Source: Anaerophilus nitritigenes
Lineage (GTDB): Bacteria; Bacillota; Clostridia; Peptostreptococcales; Thermotaleaceae
Length of the DNA stretch: 64,000 nucleotides
Reading direction: 5' to 3'
NCBI RefSeq assembly: GCF_004138215.1
Contig: NZ_RYYS01000036.1
Span: 1 to 64,000 of the forward strand
Shown here: positions 56,484 to 64,000 of the stretch, one piece after another
How positions within the stretch are numbered: position 1 is the stretch's first letter
Layout of the letters: every line of letters begins with the position of its first letter
Notes under the pieces: generated by a model
The model's database searches: none
The model's input: the letters and a program-made list of their open reading frames with translations, nothing else
What the model was told of the DNA's origin: nothing
Program-made: the position numbers and the translations under genes

Positions 56484-56867
56484 ATGGAAAAAGCTATGAT
56501 TCATACGAATAACGCTCCAGGGGCAATAGGACCTTATTCACAAGCGGTAAAAGTAGGGAATTTTGTATTTACATCAGGGCAACTCCCTGTAGATCCTAAA
56601 ACAGGAGAATTGATAAGGGGAGATATTCAAAAGGCAACAAAACAATCTCTTGAAAATGTATCAGCTATTTTAAAAGAAGCAGGTACAAGTATGGACAATG
56701 TTGTAAAAACTACTGTATTTATTAAAGATATGAATGAGTTTTCAAAAATAAATGAAGTATATGCACAGTATTTTTTAAATGATAAACCAGCTAGATCTTG
56801 TGTAGAAGTAGCAAGACTTCCAAAGGATGCTGATGTTGAAATAGAAGTTGTAGCTTTAATCAAATAA
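56484..56867 (+). CDS. ridA: RidA family enamine/imine deaminase
   Basis: A 127-residue trimeric enzyme that hydrolyses reactive enamines and imines produced by PLP enzymes. The start [23 protein letters not shown] and [15 protein letters not shown] are typical; the conserved active-site Arg lies in [27 protein letters not shown] precedes the ATG. The gene is 21 bases after leuS and may be co-transcribed. Its stop lies in a bidirectional terminator. Confidence 0.93.
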   Translation: MEKAMIHTNNAPGAIGPYSQAVKVGNFVFTSGQLPVDPKTGELIRGDIQKATKQSLENVSAILKEAGTSMDNVVKTTVFIKDMNEFSKINEVYAQYFLNDKPARSCVEVARLPKDADVEIEVVALIK

Positions 56868-56902
56868 AAATGGTGACCAAGTGGTCACCATTTTTATTTG
56901 AT
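56859..56902. terminator. Bidirectional terminator, ridA / aminotransferase
   Basis: Twenty-base perfect arms with loop AAGT, A/T-rich on both flanks so that each strand ends in a T run. It contains the stop codons of both convergent genes (56865-56867 and 56894-56896). Confidence 0.95.
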
Positions 56903-57961
56903 TATTTTTTCTATAATGGAAAGGAGTGTCTGTATTTCTTCTAGAGTAGTTTCAGCCATATGACCAATTCTAAAAGTTTTTTCTTTCAGATTTCCATATC
57001 CATTAGAAATAACATATCCATATTCAGATAATTTTTCATTTAGTTGTGCAACAGAAATGTTTTTTGTATTTTTAATAGTAGTGACAGTATAAGAAGCATA
57101 GTCTTCATCTGCAAATAAATCAAAATTTTCTTTTGCCCATTGTTGTACATAATTTGCCATTTGTTTATGACGAGTAAATCTATTTTCTAATCCTTCCTTT
57201 AAAATTTTATCTAATTGATAATCAAGAGCAAACATATGAGATAAAGAAGGTGTTGAATGGTATTGATAATCTTTCTTTTGAATATATTCATATAATTTTA
57301 AAAGATCAAGATAAAAACCTCTATTTTTTACTTTTTTAGCAGCTTCTATAGCCTTTTGAGAGATAGAACAAATACTCATTCCTGGAGGAAGTCCTAAACA
57401 TTTTTGAGTAGAGGCAATACATATATCTACACCTAAATCATCTACATTTATGTTTACACCTCCGAGAGAACTTACTGTATCTAGGCAAAATATTACTTCT
57501 GGATATTTTTTTATGACTTGAGAGATTTCTTCCATAGGATTCATAATTCCAGTAGAAGTTTCATTATGAGTAATAGTAATCAAATCATATTTTCCAGTAG
57601 ATAAAACTTCATCTACTTGTTTTGGAGAAGTTGGTTTTCCAAGTTCAGATGAAAAAAGATCTGCTGTGATTCCGTTTGCAATAGCCATTTCATACCATTT
57701 ATGGCCAAAAGCTCCTACTGAAAATATAGCAGCTCTATTTCTTGTACAAGATCGTACGGAAGCTTCCATAAGCCCACTACCAGAAGAGGTAGAAAGAAGA
57801 ATTTCATTATTTGTATGCATTAGTGTTTTCATTTTTTCAGAAATACTTTTTTGTAAAATAGATGCATCTTTGCTTCTGTGGCCAATCAGAGGAGTCGCCA
57901 TTTTGAGAAGTACATCTTTTGATACATTTACAGGTCCTGGAATAAAAAGTTTGTGAGTCAT
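56894..57961 (-). CDS. Class V PLP aminotransferase
   Basis: A 355-residue aminotransferase of the alanine-glyoxylate/serine-pyruvate type. The PLP-binding lysine is Lys187 in STQKCLGLPPG; LFIPGPVNVSKDVL, MATPLIGHRS and SSSGSGLMEAS-like (TSSGSGLMEASVRS) are family marks, and the Asp pairing with the PLP ring is in FCLDTVSSLGG. Substrates could be serine, alanine, phosphoserine or aminoethylphosphonate; the sequence does not decide. The ATG is one base beyond the dacF stop and its ribosome-binding site AAGGAGG lies within dacF, so the two are coupled. Confidence 0.85.
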   Translation of the reverse strand: MTHKLFIPGPVNVSKDVLLKMATPLIGHRSKDASILQKSISEKMKTLMHTNNEILLSTSSGSGLMEASVRSCTRNRAAIFSVGAFGHKWYEMAIANGITADLFSSELGKPTSPKQVDEVLSTGKYDLITITHNETSTGIMNPMEEISQVIKKYPEVIFCLDTVSSLGGVNINVDDLGVDICIASTQKCLGLPPGMSICSISQKAIEAAKKVKNRGFYLDLLKLYEYIQKKDYQYHSTPSLSHMFALDYQLDKILKEGLENRFTRHKQMANYVQQWAKENFDLFADEDYASYTVTTIKNTKNISVAQLNEKLSEYGYVISNGYGNLKEKTFRIGHMAETTLEEIQTLLSIIEKIIK

Positions 57962-57962
57962 A

Positions 57963-59243
57963 CTATAACCTCCTTGTTAAATTTCTTTTTCTTTTTTTTA
58001 TACGTTTTATGGTGATAATCGTTCTAAAAATTAAAAAAACAATGAATAAAAAAAGCAAAACATATAATATAATTTTGACCCAAGAAAAAGAATTGATTTT
58101 TTCTATAGAAACAGAATCTGATGCAACAAGTGGAATACTTCCTAAAATATTACCACTTGTTGTATAAGTAATATTTCCTAAAGATTGTCCTTTTTCAATA
58201 GGTGCTTTAATATCCTCATTTAGTTTTATGATTTGGTTAAGAGAACCTAATTCTTTATCTTTTGGAATAGCTTTGTATAAAGACGACTTTGTTAACAAAT
58301 CTATGCTTTGTTTGGTACCATTTTTAATAGGTATAGATTGAATTTTTTCTCTAGCATCTATAATTTTTGTAAATTTAAAATGATCAAATCCATAGTCAAT
58401 AAGCGTTCTTGAATCGATATATATATTTTTTCCTTCCGCTTTTAAAACTACACTAATAAGGCGATGATTATTTTGTTTTGCTGAAGTTACTAAACATTGT
58501 CTAGCTGCAACCGTATATCCTGTCTTGATTCCTTCTATTATATCATATTTGATGTTTACGTAGTTTTCTTGATAAAGTATTTTATTACGGCTACCTGTTC
58601 CCCAAAGGAATCGATTAGAATTATAAAGATGACGAGTTTCTTCTTGTTTATTCGTAGGTGGGAGATCATAATTTACAGTTTTCACAATTTCTCTAAACTT
58701 AGGTATTGTCATAGCATGTTTAGCAATCATAGCTAAGTCATAAGCAGTACTAAGATGATCAGGATCTGGAAGACCATTAGGATTTATAAAATGTGTGTGC
58801 TTTGCACCTAGTTCTTTTGCTCTTTTGTTCATGAGTTTTGCAAAATTTTCTACACTACCAGAAATATGTATTGCTAATGCAACAGCAGCGTCATTTGCAG
58901 AATTAACAAGTAATGCATAAAGAAGTTGTTCAACAGTAAATTCTTCACCTTCTATAATATAAATTCTACTTCCACCTGTAAAAGGAGAATCTTTGTCGAT
59001 GATTACCTTATCATTAAGATTTGTTTTTTCGAGTGTTAAAATAGCTGTCATTATTTTTGTTGTACTAGCAGGATACATGGGAGTATGAGCATCTTTTTCA
59101 TATAATATATCACCTGTAGTTCCATCTATTAAAATACCACTTGGGGCTGTAATAATAGGATCAGGATTTACTGATTCGCAAAAACTAATAGATAAGTTTG
59201 AACATATAAGTAAGATAACAAGAAATAGAGTTTGTTTTTTCAT
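57963..59243 (-). CDS. dacF: D-alanyl-D-alanine carboxypeptidase (DacF/PBP5 type)
   Basis: A low-molecular-weight penicillin-binding protein that trims pentapeptides in the cell wall; 426 residues. A signal peptide covers about residues 1-22. Active-site motifs are STTK (60-63), SAN in LVNSANDAAVAL and KTG in EGIKTGYTV. The C-terminal beta-rich domain is followed by a transmembrane helix and a basic tail, anchoring the enzyme on the outside of the membrane. It is upstream of and coupled to a class V aminotransferase gene. It is divergent from comEA. Confidence 0.9.
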   Translation of the reverse strand: MKKQTLFLVILLICSNLSISFCESVNPDPIITAPSGILIDGTTGDILYEKDAHTPMYPASTTKIMTAILTLEKTNLNDKVIIDKDSPFTGGSRIYIIEGEEFTVEQLLYALLVNSANDAAVALAIHISGSVENFAKLMNKRAKELGAKHTHFINPNGLPDPDHLSTAYDLAMIAKHAMTIPKFREIVKTVNYDLPPTNKQEETRHLYNSNRFLWGTGSRNKILYQENYVNIKYDIIEGIKTGYTVAARQCLVTSAKQNNHRLISVVLKAEGKNIYIDSRTLIDYGFDHFKFTKIIDAREKIQSIPIKNGTKQSIDLLTKSSLYKAIPKDKELGSLNQIIKLNEDIKAPIEKGQSLGNITYTTSGNILGSIPLVASDSVSIEKINSFSWVKIILYVLLFLFIVFLIFRTIITIKRIKKRKRNLTRRL

Positions 59244-59412
59244 AATTCCACCTCGAATGAAATATTAAAATTTAGTTTATTAATTTATAGGAATGAAGGG
59301 TTACTTTATTAGTATAACAAAAAATAAAGAAAAACTTAATAAAAATTTTATTTTGTTATAAGAAACCATAAAAATGAACAATCTATCCATAGAATAATAA
59401 GGAGGGAATTTT

Positions 59413-60009
59413 ATGGATAAATTTAAAAAAAAAGAAAGTATTCTTTTAGGAGTTTTGATAGTAGGAATATTTTTGATAGGGATCTATACACATGTGAACA
59501 AATCACAAGAAATCATTATTGAGGAAAGTATACAAAAAAATTTAGAAGATACGAAACAGGATGAAGAGGAAGATGAATGGATTATGGTAGATGTTTGTGG
59601 AGAAGTAGAACTTGAGGGAGTAGTAAAGATAAAAAAAGGAGATCGAATGATAGATGCGATTACAATTGCAGGAGGCTTAAAACAAACAGCAGATCGTAAA
59701 AAAATAAATATGGCTAAAAAATTATCGGATGGCGAGCAGGTGTATATTCATAAAATGGGTGAATATATGGATAAAAGTGATTTGTTAGAAAACCAAGATA
59801 AAAATTCAGATCATCAAAAATTAAATATCAATACAGCATCATTAACTGATTTGCAATCCTTAGATGGAATAGGTGCATCTTTAGCACAAAGAATCATGGA
59901 TTATAGAAATAAAAATGGTAATTTTAAAAATATAGATGATCTAATGAATGTATCAGGAATTGGAAAGAAAAAATTTGAAAATATTCAAGATCAAATTTGT
60001 ATTTATTGA
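59413..60009 (+). CDS. comEA: ComEA-like DNA-binding protein
   Basis: A 198-residue membrane-anchored DNA receptor for natural transformation or a related role. There is one N-terminal transmembrane helix (ESILLGVLIVGIFLIGIYTH), an acidic linker, an SLBB domain (VDVCGEVELEGVVKIKKGDR) and a C-terminal double helix-hairpin-helix (LNINTASLTDLQSLDGIGAS; SGIGKKKFENI). comEB and comEC are not adjacent. It is followed 49 bases later by selD. AAGGAGGGAATTTT precedes the ATG. Confidence 0.9.
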   Translation: MDKFKKKESILLGVLIVGIFLIGIYTHVNKSQEIIIEESIQKNLEDTKQDEEEDEWIMVDVCGEVELEGVVKIKKGDRMIDAITIAGGLKQTADRKKINMAKKLSDGEQVYIHKMGEYMDKSDLLENQDKNSDHQKLNINTASLTDLQSLDGIGASLAQRIMDYRNKNGNFKNIDDLMNVSGIGKKKFENIQDQICIY

Positions 60010-60058
60010 ATTTGTAGAATAAATATGATAACATCATTCATAATAAGGGGGTGTAGGG

Positions 60059-61099
60059 ATGACAATTCATAAGAGTTTAACACAAATGAGTAGATCATCA
60101 GGATGAGCGGCAAAAATTGGTCCTGAGACCTTGGCACAAGTATTGTGTCATTTACCAAAAGTAGAAGATAAAAACCTTTTAATAGGATTAGATACTTCTG
60201 ATGATGCAGCAGTATACAAGATTAATGATGATTTAGCCATTATACAAACACTAGATTTTTTTACTCCAGTTGTAGATGATCCTTATATGTTTGGTCAAAT
60301 TGCAGCAGCAAATTCTTTAAGCGATGTATATGCCATGGGAGGAATACCTTTACTCGCTATGAATATAGTTTGTTTTCCAACTTGTCTATCAATGGATGTA
60401 CTAACTGAGATTTTAAAAGGAGGAGCAGATAAGGTAAAAGAAGCAGGAGCTTTGTTAGTAGGAGGACATAGTGTAGATGATAATGAACCTAAATACGGAC
60501 TTTCTGTAACTGGAACTGTATCTCCTAATGAAGTAATGGGAAATCATACTGCAAAACCAGGGGATGTATTGATTCTTACTAAGCCTTTGGGGACTGGTAT
60601 TTTAAATACAGCTATAAAAGCAGAAATGCTTTCAAAAGATTTAATAGATCATACCATGAAAGTTATGTCCAGCTTAAATAACGTAGCAGGAGAAGGAATG
60701 AAAAAAGTAGGGGCAAATTCCAGTACAGATATAACAGGATTTGGATTTTTAGGACATGCTTATGAAATGGCAAAAGCGAGTGGTGTAACTTTAGATATTT
60801 ATAGCGAAAAAGTACCTGTCTTAAAAGGTGCTATAGAAAATGCAAGTATGGGTTTAATTCCTGCAGGAGCATATAAAAATGCAGCTTATATCAATGATCA
60901 TGTATTCTTTGAAAAAAATGTAATACCTTATATGAAAGATATTTTGTTTGATCCTCAAACTTCAGGAGGATTATTGATATCATTACCAAAAGAAAATGCA
61001 AAAAAATTAGAAGAATTTTATAAAGAGAATTTAACTACTGAATTTGCTATTGTAGGAGAAGTAAAGTCTAAAGAAGATATATATATAAAAATAAAATAA
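60059..61099 (+). CDS. selD: Selenide, water dikinase SelD (selenocysteine-containing)
   Basis: It makes selenophosphate, the selenium donor for selenocysteine and selenouridine. The frame opens at ATG 60059, after AAGGGGGTGTAGGG, and reads [15 protein letters not shown], then UGA (60104-60106), then [13 protein letters not shown]. The UGA is at codon 16, the catalytic Cys/Sec position of the family, followed by the essential Lys19. Reading it as selenocysteine gives 346 residues, almost the length of E. coli SelD. ATP-site residues in [13 protein letters not shown] and [13 protein letters not shown] are intact. A conventional reading would start at TTG 60131 and lack the active site. Confidence 0.93.
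60104..60142 (+). promoter_or_regulatory. UGA selenocysteine codon and presumed SECIS
   Basis: The in-frame UGA is followed 12 bases later by GGTC-CTGA-GACC (60119-60130), a short hairpin with a G/U-containing apex at a distance usual for bacterial SECIS elements. Pairing below the four-base stem is weak by eye, so the exact structure is uncertain. Confidence 0.6.
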
Positions 61100-61123
61100 A
61101 GTACCTTAATAGGGTACTTTATT
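61095..61123. terminator. Bidirectional terminator, selD / AGCS symporter
   Basis: AATAAAGTACC and GGTACTTTATT arms around seven bases; it contains or touches both convergent stop codons (61097-61099 and 61119-61121). Confidence 0.85.
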
Positions 61124-62540
61124 TTATATAATATTTTGTATTATGAGAAGGTCTATAAAAAACAGGGTTTTTAATATTTTTTTTATATTCGTATTTTTTT
61201 GTTATGTGAAAAATCATAGGGCCTAAAGCAATAAGGGCAATTAAATTTGGAATAGCCATAAGGCCATTTAAAGCATCAGATAAGTTCCATACAATGTCTA
61301 ATCTTACTATAGATCCTATAAAACAGGAAAAAATCCAACACCATTTGTAAATGTTAATAGCTTTAACACCTGCAATATACTCAAGACATTTAGCTCCATA
61401 GTAATACCAACCTAAAATAGTAGAGAAGGCGAAAAAAATCAATCCAAAAGAAATAGTAAAAGCACCTAGATTAGGAAGTGATGAATTAAAAGCAACAGTA
61501 GTTAAAGCAGCACCAGAAAGGTTATCAGATATCATCATAAGACCATTTTTGTCTATAGAAATAAGACCAGAAACTAAAATAACTAAAGCTGTCATAGTGC
61601 ATATAATTAATGTAGCAAAAAAACATCCTAATGAACTAATAAGACCTTCTTTGATAGGATCATTATTTTTAGATGCTGCATGTATAATAGGAGAACTTCC
61701 AAGACCTGCTTCATTTGAAAAGATTCCTCTAGCTACCCCCATTCTAAGAACAGCTCCAATAAATCCACCACTTACAGCTTTTCCATTAAAAGCGTTAGAA
61801 AAAATCAAATAAAAAGCTTTTGGAATCATATGATGTTGATTGATTAATATTACTAAAGAACCTAATATATAGATGATACCCATAGTAGGAACAAGTTTAT
61901 CAGTAATTTTTGCAATACTTTTGATACCTCCTATAATAACTATTCCAGCAGTAATACTTAGAATAATTCCACATATGTAAGGTGATAAGCCCATGGACGC
62001 TTTTAAAGAAGAAGCAACTGAATTTGCTTGAACTAAATTACCAGTACCAAAAGAAGCAAAAAATCCAAATACAGCAAATAAGTATCCAAGCCAATTCCAA
62101 TTTCCTCCATACCTTTCTTTCATACCCATACTTGCATAATACATAGGACCACCAGATTTTTCACCTTTTTCATTTGTAATTCTATATCGGATTGCAAGAA
62201 AGGCTTCACAAAATTTGGTTGCCCCACCAATAGCCGCAGTAATCCACATCCAAAATATAGATCCAGGACCTCCGATAGAAATAGCAGTAGCAACACCTGC
62301 TATATTACCTGTACCAATAGTTGCAGCTAGAGAAGTCATAAGTGCTTGAAAAGATGAAATATCACCATTTTCTTTATTTTCTTTTGAAAATAACATCTTA
62401 AATGCATATCCTAGTTTTCTAAATTGAATTGCACGTGTTCCAATAGTAAGGAATACACCTGTTCCGACTAGAAGAAGAATCATTATAGGCCCCCATACAA
62501 AGTTTCGAATCATACTAATAAAGCCATTTATGGCTTCCAT
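61119..62540 (-). CDS. AGCS family alanine/glycine:cation symporter
   Basis: A 473-residue sodium-coupled amino-acid importer of the AGCS (AlsT/DagA) family with about eleven membrane helices. Family blocks: TSLAATIGTGNIAGVATAI, GGPGSIFWMWITAAIGG, EKSGGPMYYASMGMKERYG, and GVARGIFSNEAGLGSSPIIHA. The C-terminal tail is a short polar segment. AAAGGAGGTTTTTT precedes the ATG on the minus strand. It lies downstream of a second, very similar symporter gene on the same strand, separated by 315 bases and a terminator, so the two are probably tandem duplicates with separate transcripts. Confidence 0.92.
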   Translation of the reverse strand: MEAINGFISMIRNFVWGPIMILLLVGTGVFLTIGTRAIQFRKLGYAFKMLFSKENKENGDISSFQALMTSLAATIGTGNIAGVATAISIGGPGSIFWMWITAAIGGATKFCEAFLAIRYRITNEKGEKSGGPMYYASMGMKERYGGNWNWLGYLFAVFGFFASFGTGNLVQANSVASSLKASMGLSPYICGIILSITAGIVIIGGIKSIAKITDKLVPTMGIIYILGSLVILINQHHMIPKAFYLIFSNAFNGKAVSGGFIGAVLRMGVARGIFSNEAGLGSSPIIHAASKNNDPIKEGLISSLGCFFATLIICTMTALVILVSGLISIDKNGLMMISDNLSGAALTTVAFNSSLPNLGAFTISFGLIFFAFSTILGWYYYGAKCLEYIAGVKAINIYKWCWIFSCFIGSIVRLDIVWNLSDALNGLMAIPNLIALIALGPMIFHITKKYEYKKNIKNPVFYRPSHNTKYYIK

Positions 62541-62855
62541 AAAAAAACCTCCTTTTTTTATTTTATAAAAAATCTTATATTTTGGATCATGTTAGAGTGA
62601 AAAGAATTATAACTATGTTGAGTAACAGAAATTTTCAGTGAAATGAGAAATTTTGAAAGGTATTTATTAAAAAATTTCATAGTATACTTTATATATTTAT
62701 TTACAAGTATACAATAAAGCAAAAATAGATTCAAGAAAATTTTGAAACATAAGAATATTTTAAAAATAAAAGCAACTAAAAAAGGTAAAGCCAACTTTTT
62801 TTGGTTTTACCTTTTAAAAGATAGAATATGTTGAATTAATAAATAATAAAAGTGT
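62541..62855. other. Intergenic region between AGCS paralogs
   Basis: AT-rich sequence holding the promoter of the downstream symporter and the terminator of the upstream one (62775-62815). No gene is supported. Confidence 0.5.
62775..62815 (-). terminator. Terminator of second AGCS gene
   Basis: AAAAGGTAAAGCCAA / TTGGTTTTACCTTTT arms (one G-U pair) around six bases, with a T run in the minus-strand direction. Confidence 0.85.
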
Positions 62856-64000
62856 TTAATTAAGTTGTTTTTGTTTTTTTTCATATTCCTTAGTCATATG
62901 AAAGATCATAGGACTAAGTCCAATAAGTGCAATTAAGTTTGGAATAGCCATTAATCCATTAAAGGCATCAGATAAATCCCATACGATATCTAATTTTGCA
63001 ATACAACCTACAAAGCATAACAAAATCCAAAACCATTTATAAATTTCAACAGCTTTAATACCAGCAATATATTCTAAACATTTAGATCCATAATAATACC
63101 ATCCTAATATTGTAGAAAAAGCGAAAAATATTAATCCAAAGGATACAATAAAACCTCCAAATCCAGGAAGAGACTTACTAAAAGCAGTAGTAGTTAAGGC
63201 TGCGCCTGTAAGGTTATCTTGAATAAACATAATACCATCTTTTCCAATATTCACAAGTCCAGATATTAAAATAACTAAAGCAGTCATAGTACAGACTACT
63301 AGTGTGTCTAAAAAAGAACCTAAAGAACCGATAATACCTTGACGGATAGGATCATTTGTAGTAGATGCTGCATGAGCAATAGGAGCACTTCCAAGACCTG
63401 CTTCATTTGAAAATACACCCCTAGCTACTCCCATACGAATAACTGTACCTATCAATCCTCCACCTACAGCACTTCCTGTAAAAGCATTTGAAAAAATCAA
63501 AGAAAAAGCTGTAGGAATCATAGATACTTTGCTAAATAATATGATCAAAGCACCAATTACATAGATAATAGACATAGCAGGAACCATTTTTTCTGTAACA
63601 CTACCTATGCTTTTGATTCCTCCTACTATTACTAAACCAGTACATATTGCAATAATAATTCCAGATACAAAATAAGGCAGTCCCAGTGAAGTATTTAAAG
63701 AAGATGCTACAGAGTTTGCTTGAACCATATTTCCAATACCAAAAGAAGCCACTACTCCAAAGAAAGCAAATATCCATCCAAGCCATTTCCAATTTCCACC
63801 ATATTGATCTTCCATGCCCATACTTGCGTAATACATAGGACCACCAGATTTTTCTCCTTTTTCATTTGTAATCCTGTATTTAATAGCCAGTACAGCTTCG
63901 CCATATTTTGTAGCCCCACCAACTGCTGCAGTTACCCACATCCAAAATATAGAACCAGGACCCCCAACCGCAATAGCTGTTGCAACTCCAGCGATGTTAC
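62856..64000 (-). CDS. AGCS family symporter, 5' end outside window
   Basis: A second amino-acid:cation symporter, incomplete: the frame is open to the last base of the window and the beginning reads NIAGVATAIAVGGPGSIFW, which aligns to about residue 78 of the neighbouring paralog. Some 380 residues are present, including GEKSGGPMYYASMGMEDQYG and GVARGVFSNEAGLGSAPIAH. An internal Met near 63941 is not the start. The close similarity to the adjacent gene indicates tandem duplication; differences in helices could mean different amino-acid preference. Confidence 0.92.
   Translation of the reverse strand, partial: NIAGVATAIAVGGPGSIFWMWVTAAVGGATKYGEAVLAIKYRITNEKGEKSGGPMYYASMGMEDQYGGNWKWLGWIFAFFGVVASFGIGNMVQANSVASSLNTSLGLPYFVSGIIIAICTGLVIVGGIKSIGSVTEKMVPAMSIIYVIGALIILFSKVSMIPTAFSLIFSNAFTGSAVGGGLIGTVIRMGVARGVFSNEAGLGSAPIAHAASTTNDPIRQGIIGSLGSFLDTLVVCTMTALVILISGLVNIGKDGIMFIQDNLTGAALTTTAFSKSLPGFGGFIVSFGLIFFAFSTILGWYYYGSKCLEYIAGIKAVEIYKWFWILLCFVGCIAKLDIVWDLSDAFNGLMAIPNLIALIGLSPMIFHMTKEYEKKQKQLN

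Noticed and set aside
60131-61099. SelD starting at TTG 60131 as a complete gene
   Set aside because: It would lack the catalytic residue and the essential lysine; a better start with a ribosome-binding site and a family-typical UGA context lies upstream.

Overview
The window is AT-rich (roughly 30% GC by eye) chromosomal DNA of a spore-forming, low-GC Gram-positive anaerobe of the class Clostridia. This rests on the FapR-controlled fatty acid operon with FabK, the smc-ftsY-ylxM-ffh-rpsP-khpA-rimM-trmD order, the sporulation genes ylbJ and cotF, a leucine T-box, and a selenocysteine-containing SelD. Species cannot be named from the sequence. No rRNA, tRNA, CRISPR array, replication origin or intact insertion sequence was seen.

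Left part, about 1-14.3 kb, is accessory in character. It holds an AraC/GyrI-type regulator, two small conserved unknown genes, and a second AraC regulator divergent from a complete dedicated ECF transporter (S, T and double-ATPase proteins). It also holds a beta-carbonic anhydrase, spore coat genes, a PhzF-family isomerase, a methyltransferase and a DUF4153 membrane protein preceded by a 54-residue gene. Debris of mobile DNA is scattered here: two N-terminal stubs that look like a REP-associated (Y1) transposase with a shared 47-bp hairpin block, short repeats, and the C-terminal tail of an IS982-type transposase fused in frame upstream of phzF.

Middle-left, 14.5-27 kb, is a series of mostly single genes: recD2, a soluble CZB chemoreceptor, methionine gamma-lyase, a HutD-like protein, rodA, a cold-shock gene with a long leader, an aromatic-acid-exporter-like protein, a nitroreductase, ylbJ and tmcAL.

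From 27.4 kb to 56.9 kb the window is a dense core-gene block, all on the plus strand. It starts with ackA (without pta), yceD-rpmF, and the FapR regulon fapR-plsX-fabH-fabK-fabD-fabG-fabF, which has no acpP. Next come rnc, a radical SAM protein, smc-ftsY, ylxM-ffh-rpsP-khpA and rimM-trmD. The L21 promoter and leader follow immediately, then rplU-prp-rpmA, obgE-yhbY, nadD-yqeK-lcp, a Ca/Na exchanger, rsfS, the T-box leuS gene and ridA. These genes make membrane lipid, target proteins by SRP, build and mature the ribosome, and make NAD. Prp is positioned to trim the N-terminal extension seen on L27.

The right end carries, on the minus strand, dacF plus a class V aminotransferase; on the plus strand comEA and selD; and on the minus strand two AGCS amino-acid:cation symporter paralogs, the second running off the window. 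The most instructive single point is selD: its true start is 72 bp upstream of the obvious open frame, with an in-frame UGA at the catalytic position. I found no convincing wholly new multi-gene system. The best candidates for unexplored biology are the ECF transporter with its cysteine-rich regulator, the hairpin in the ylxM leader, and the direct trmD/rplU junction.
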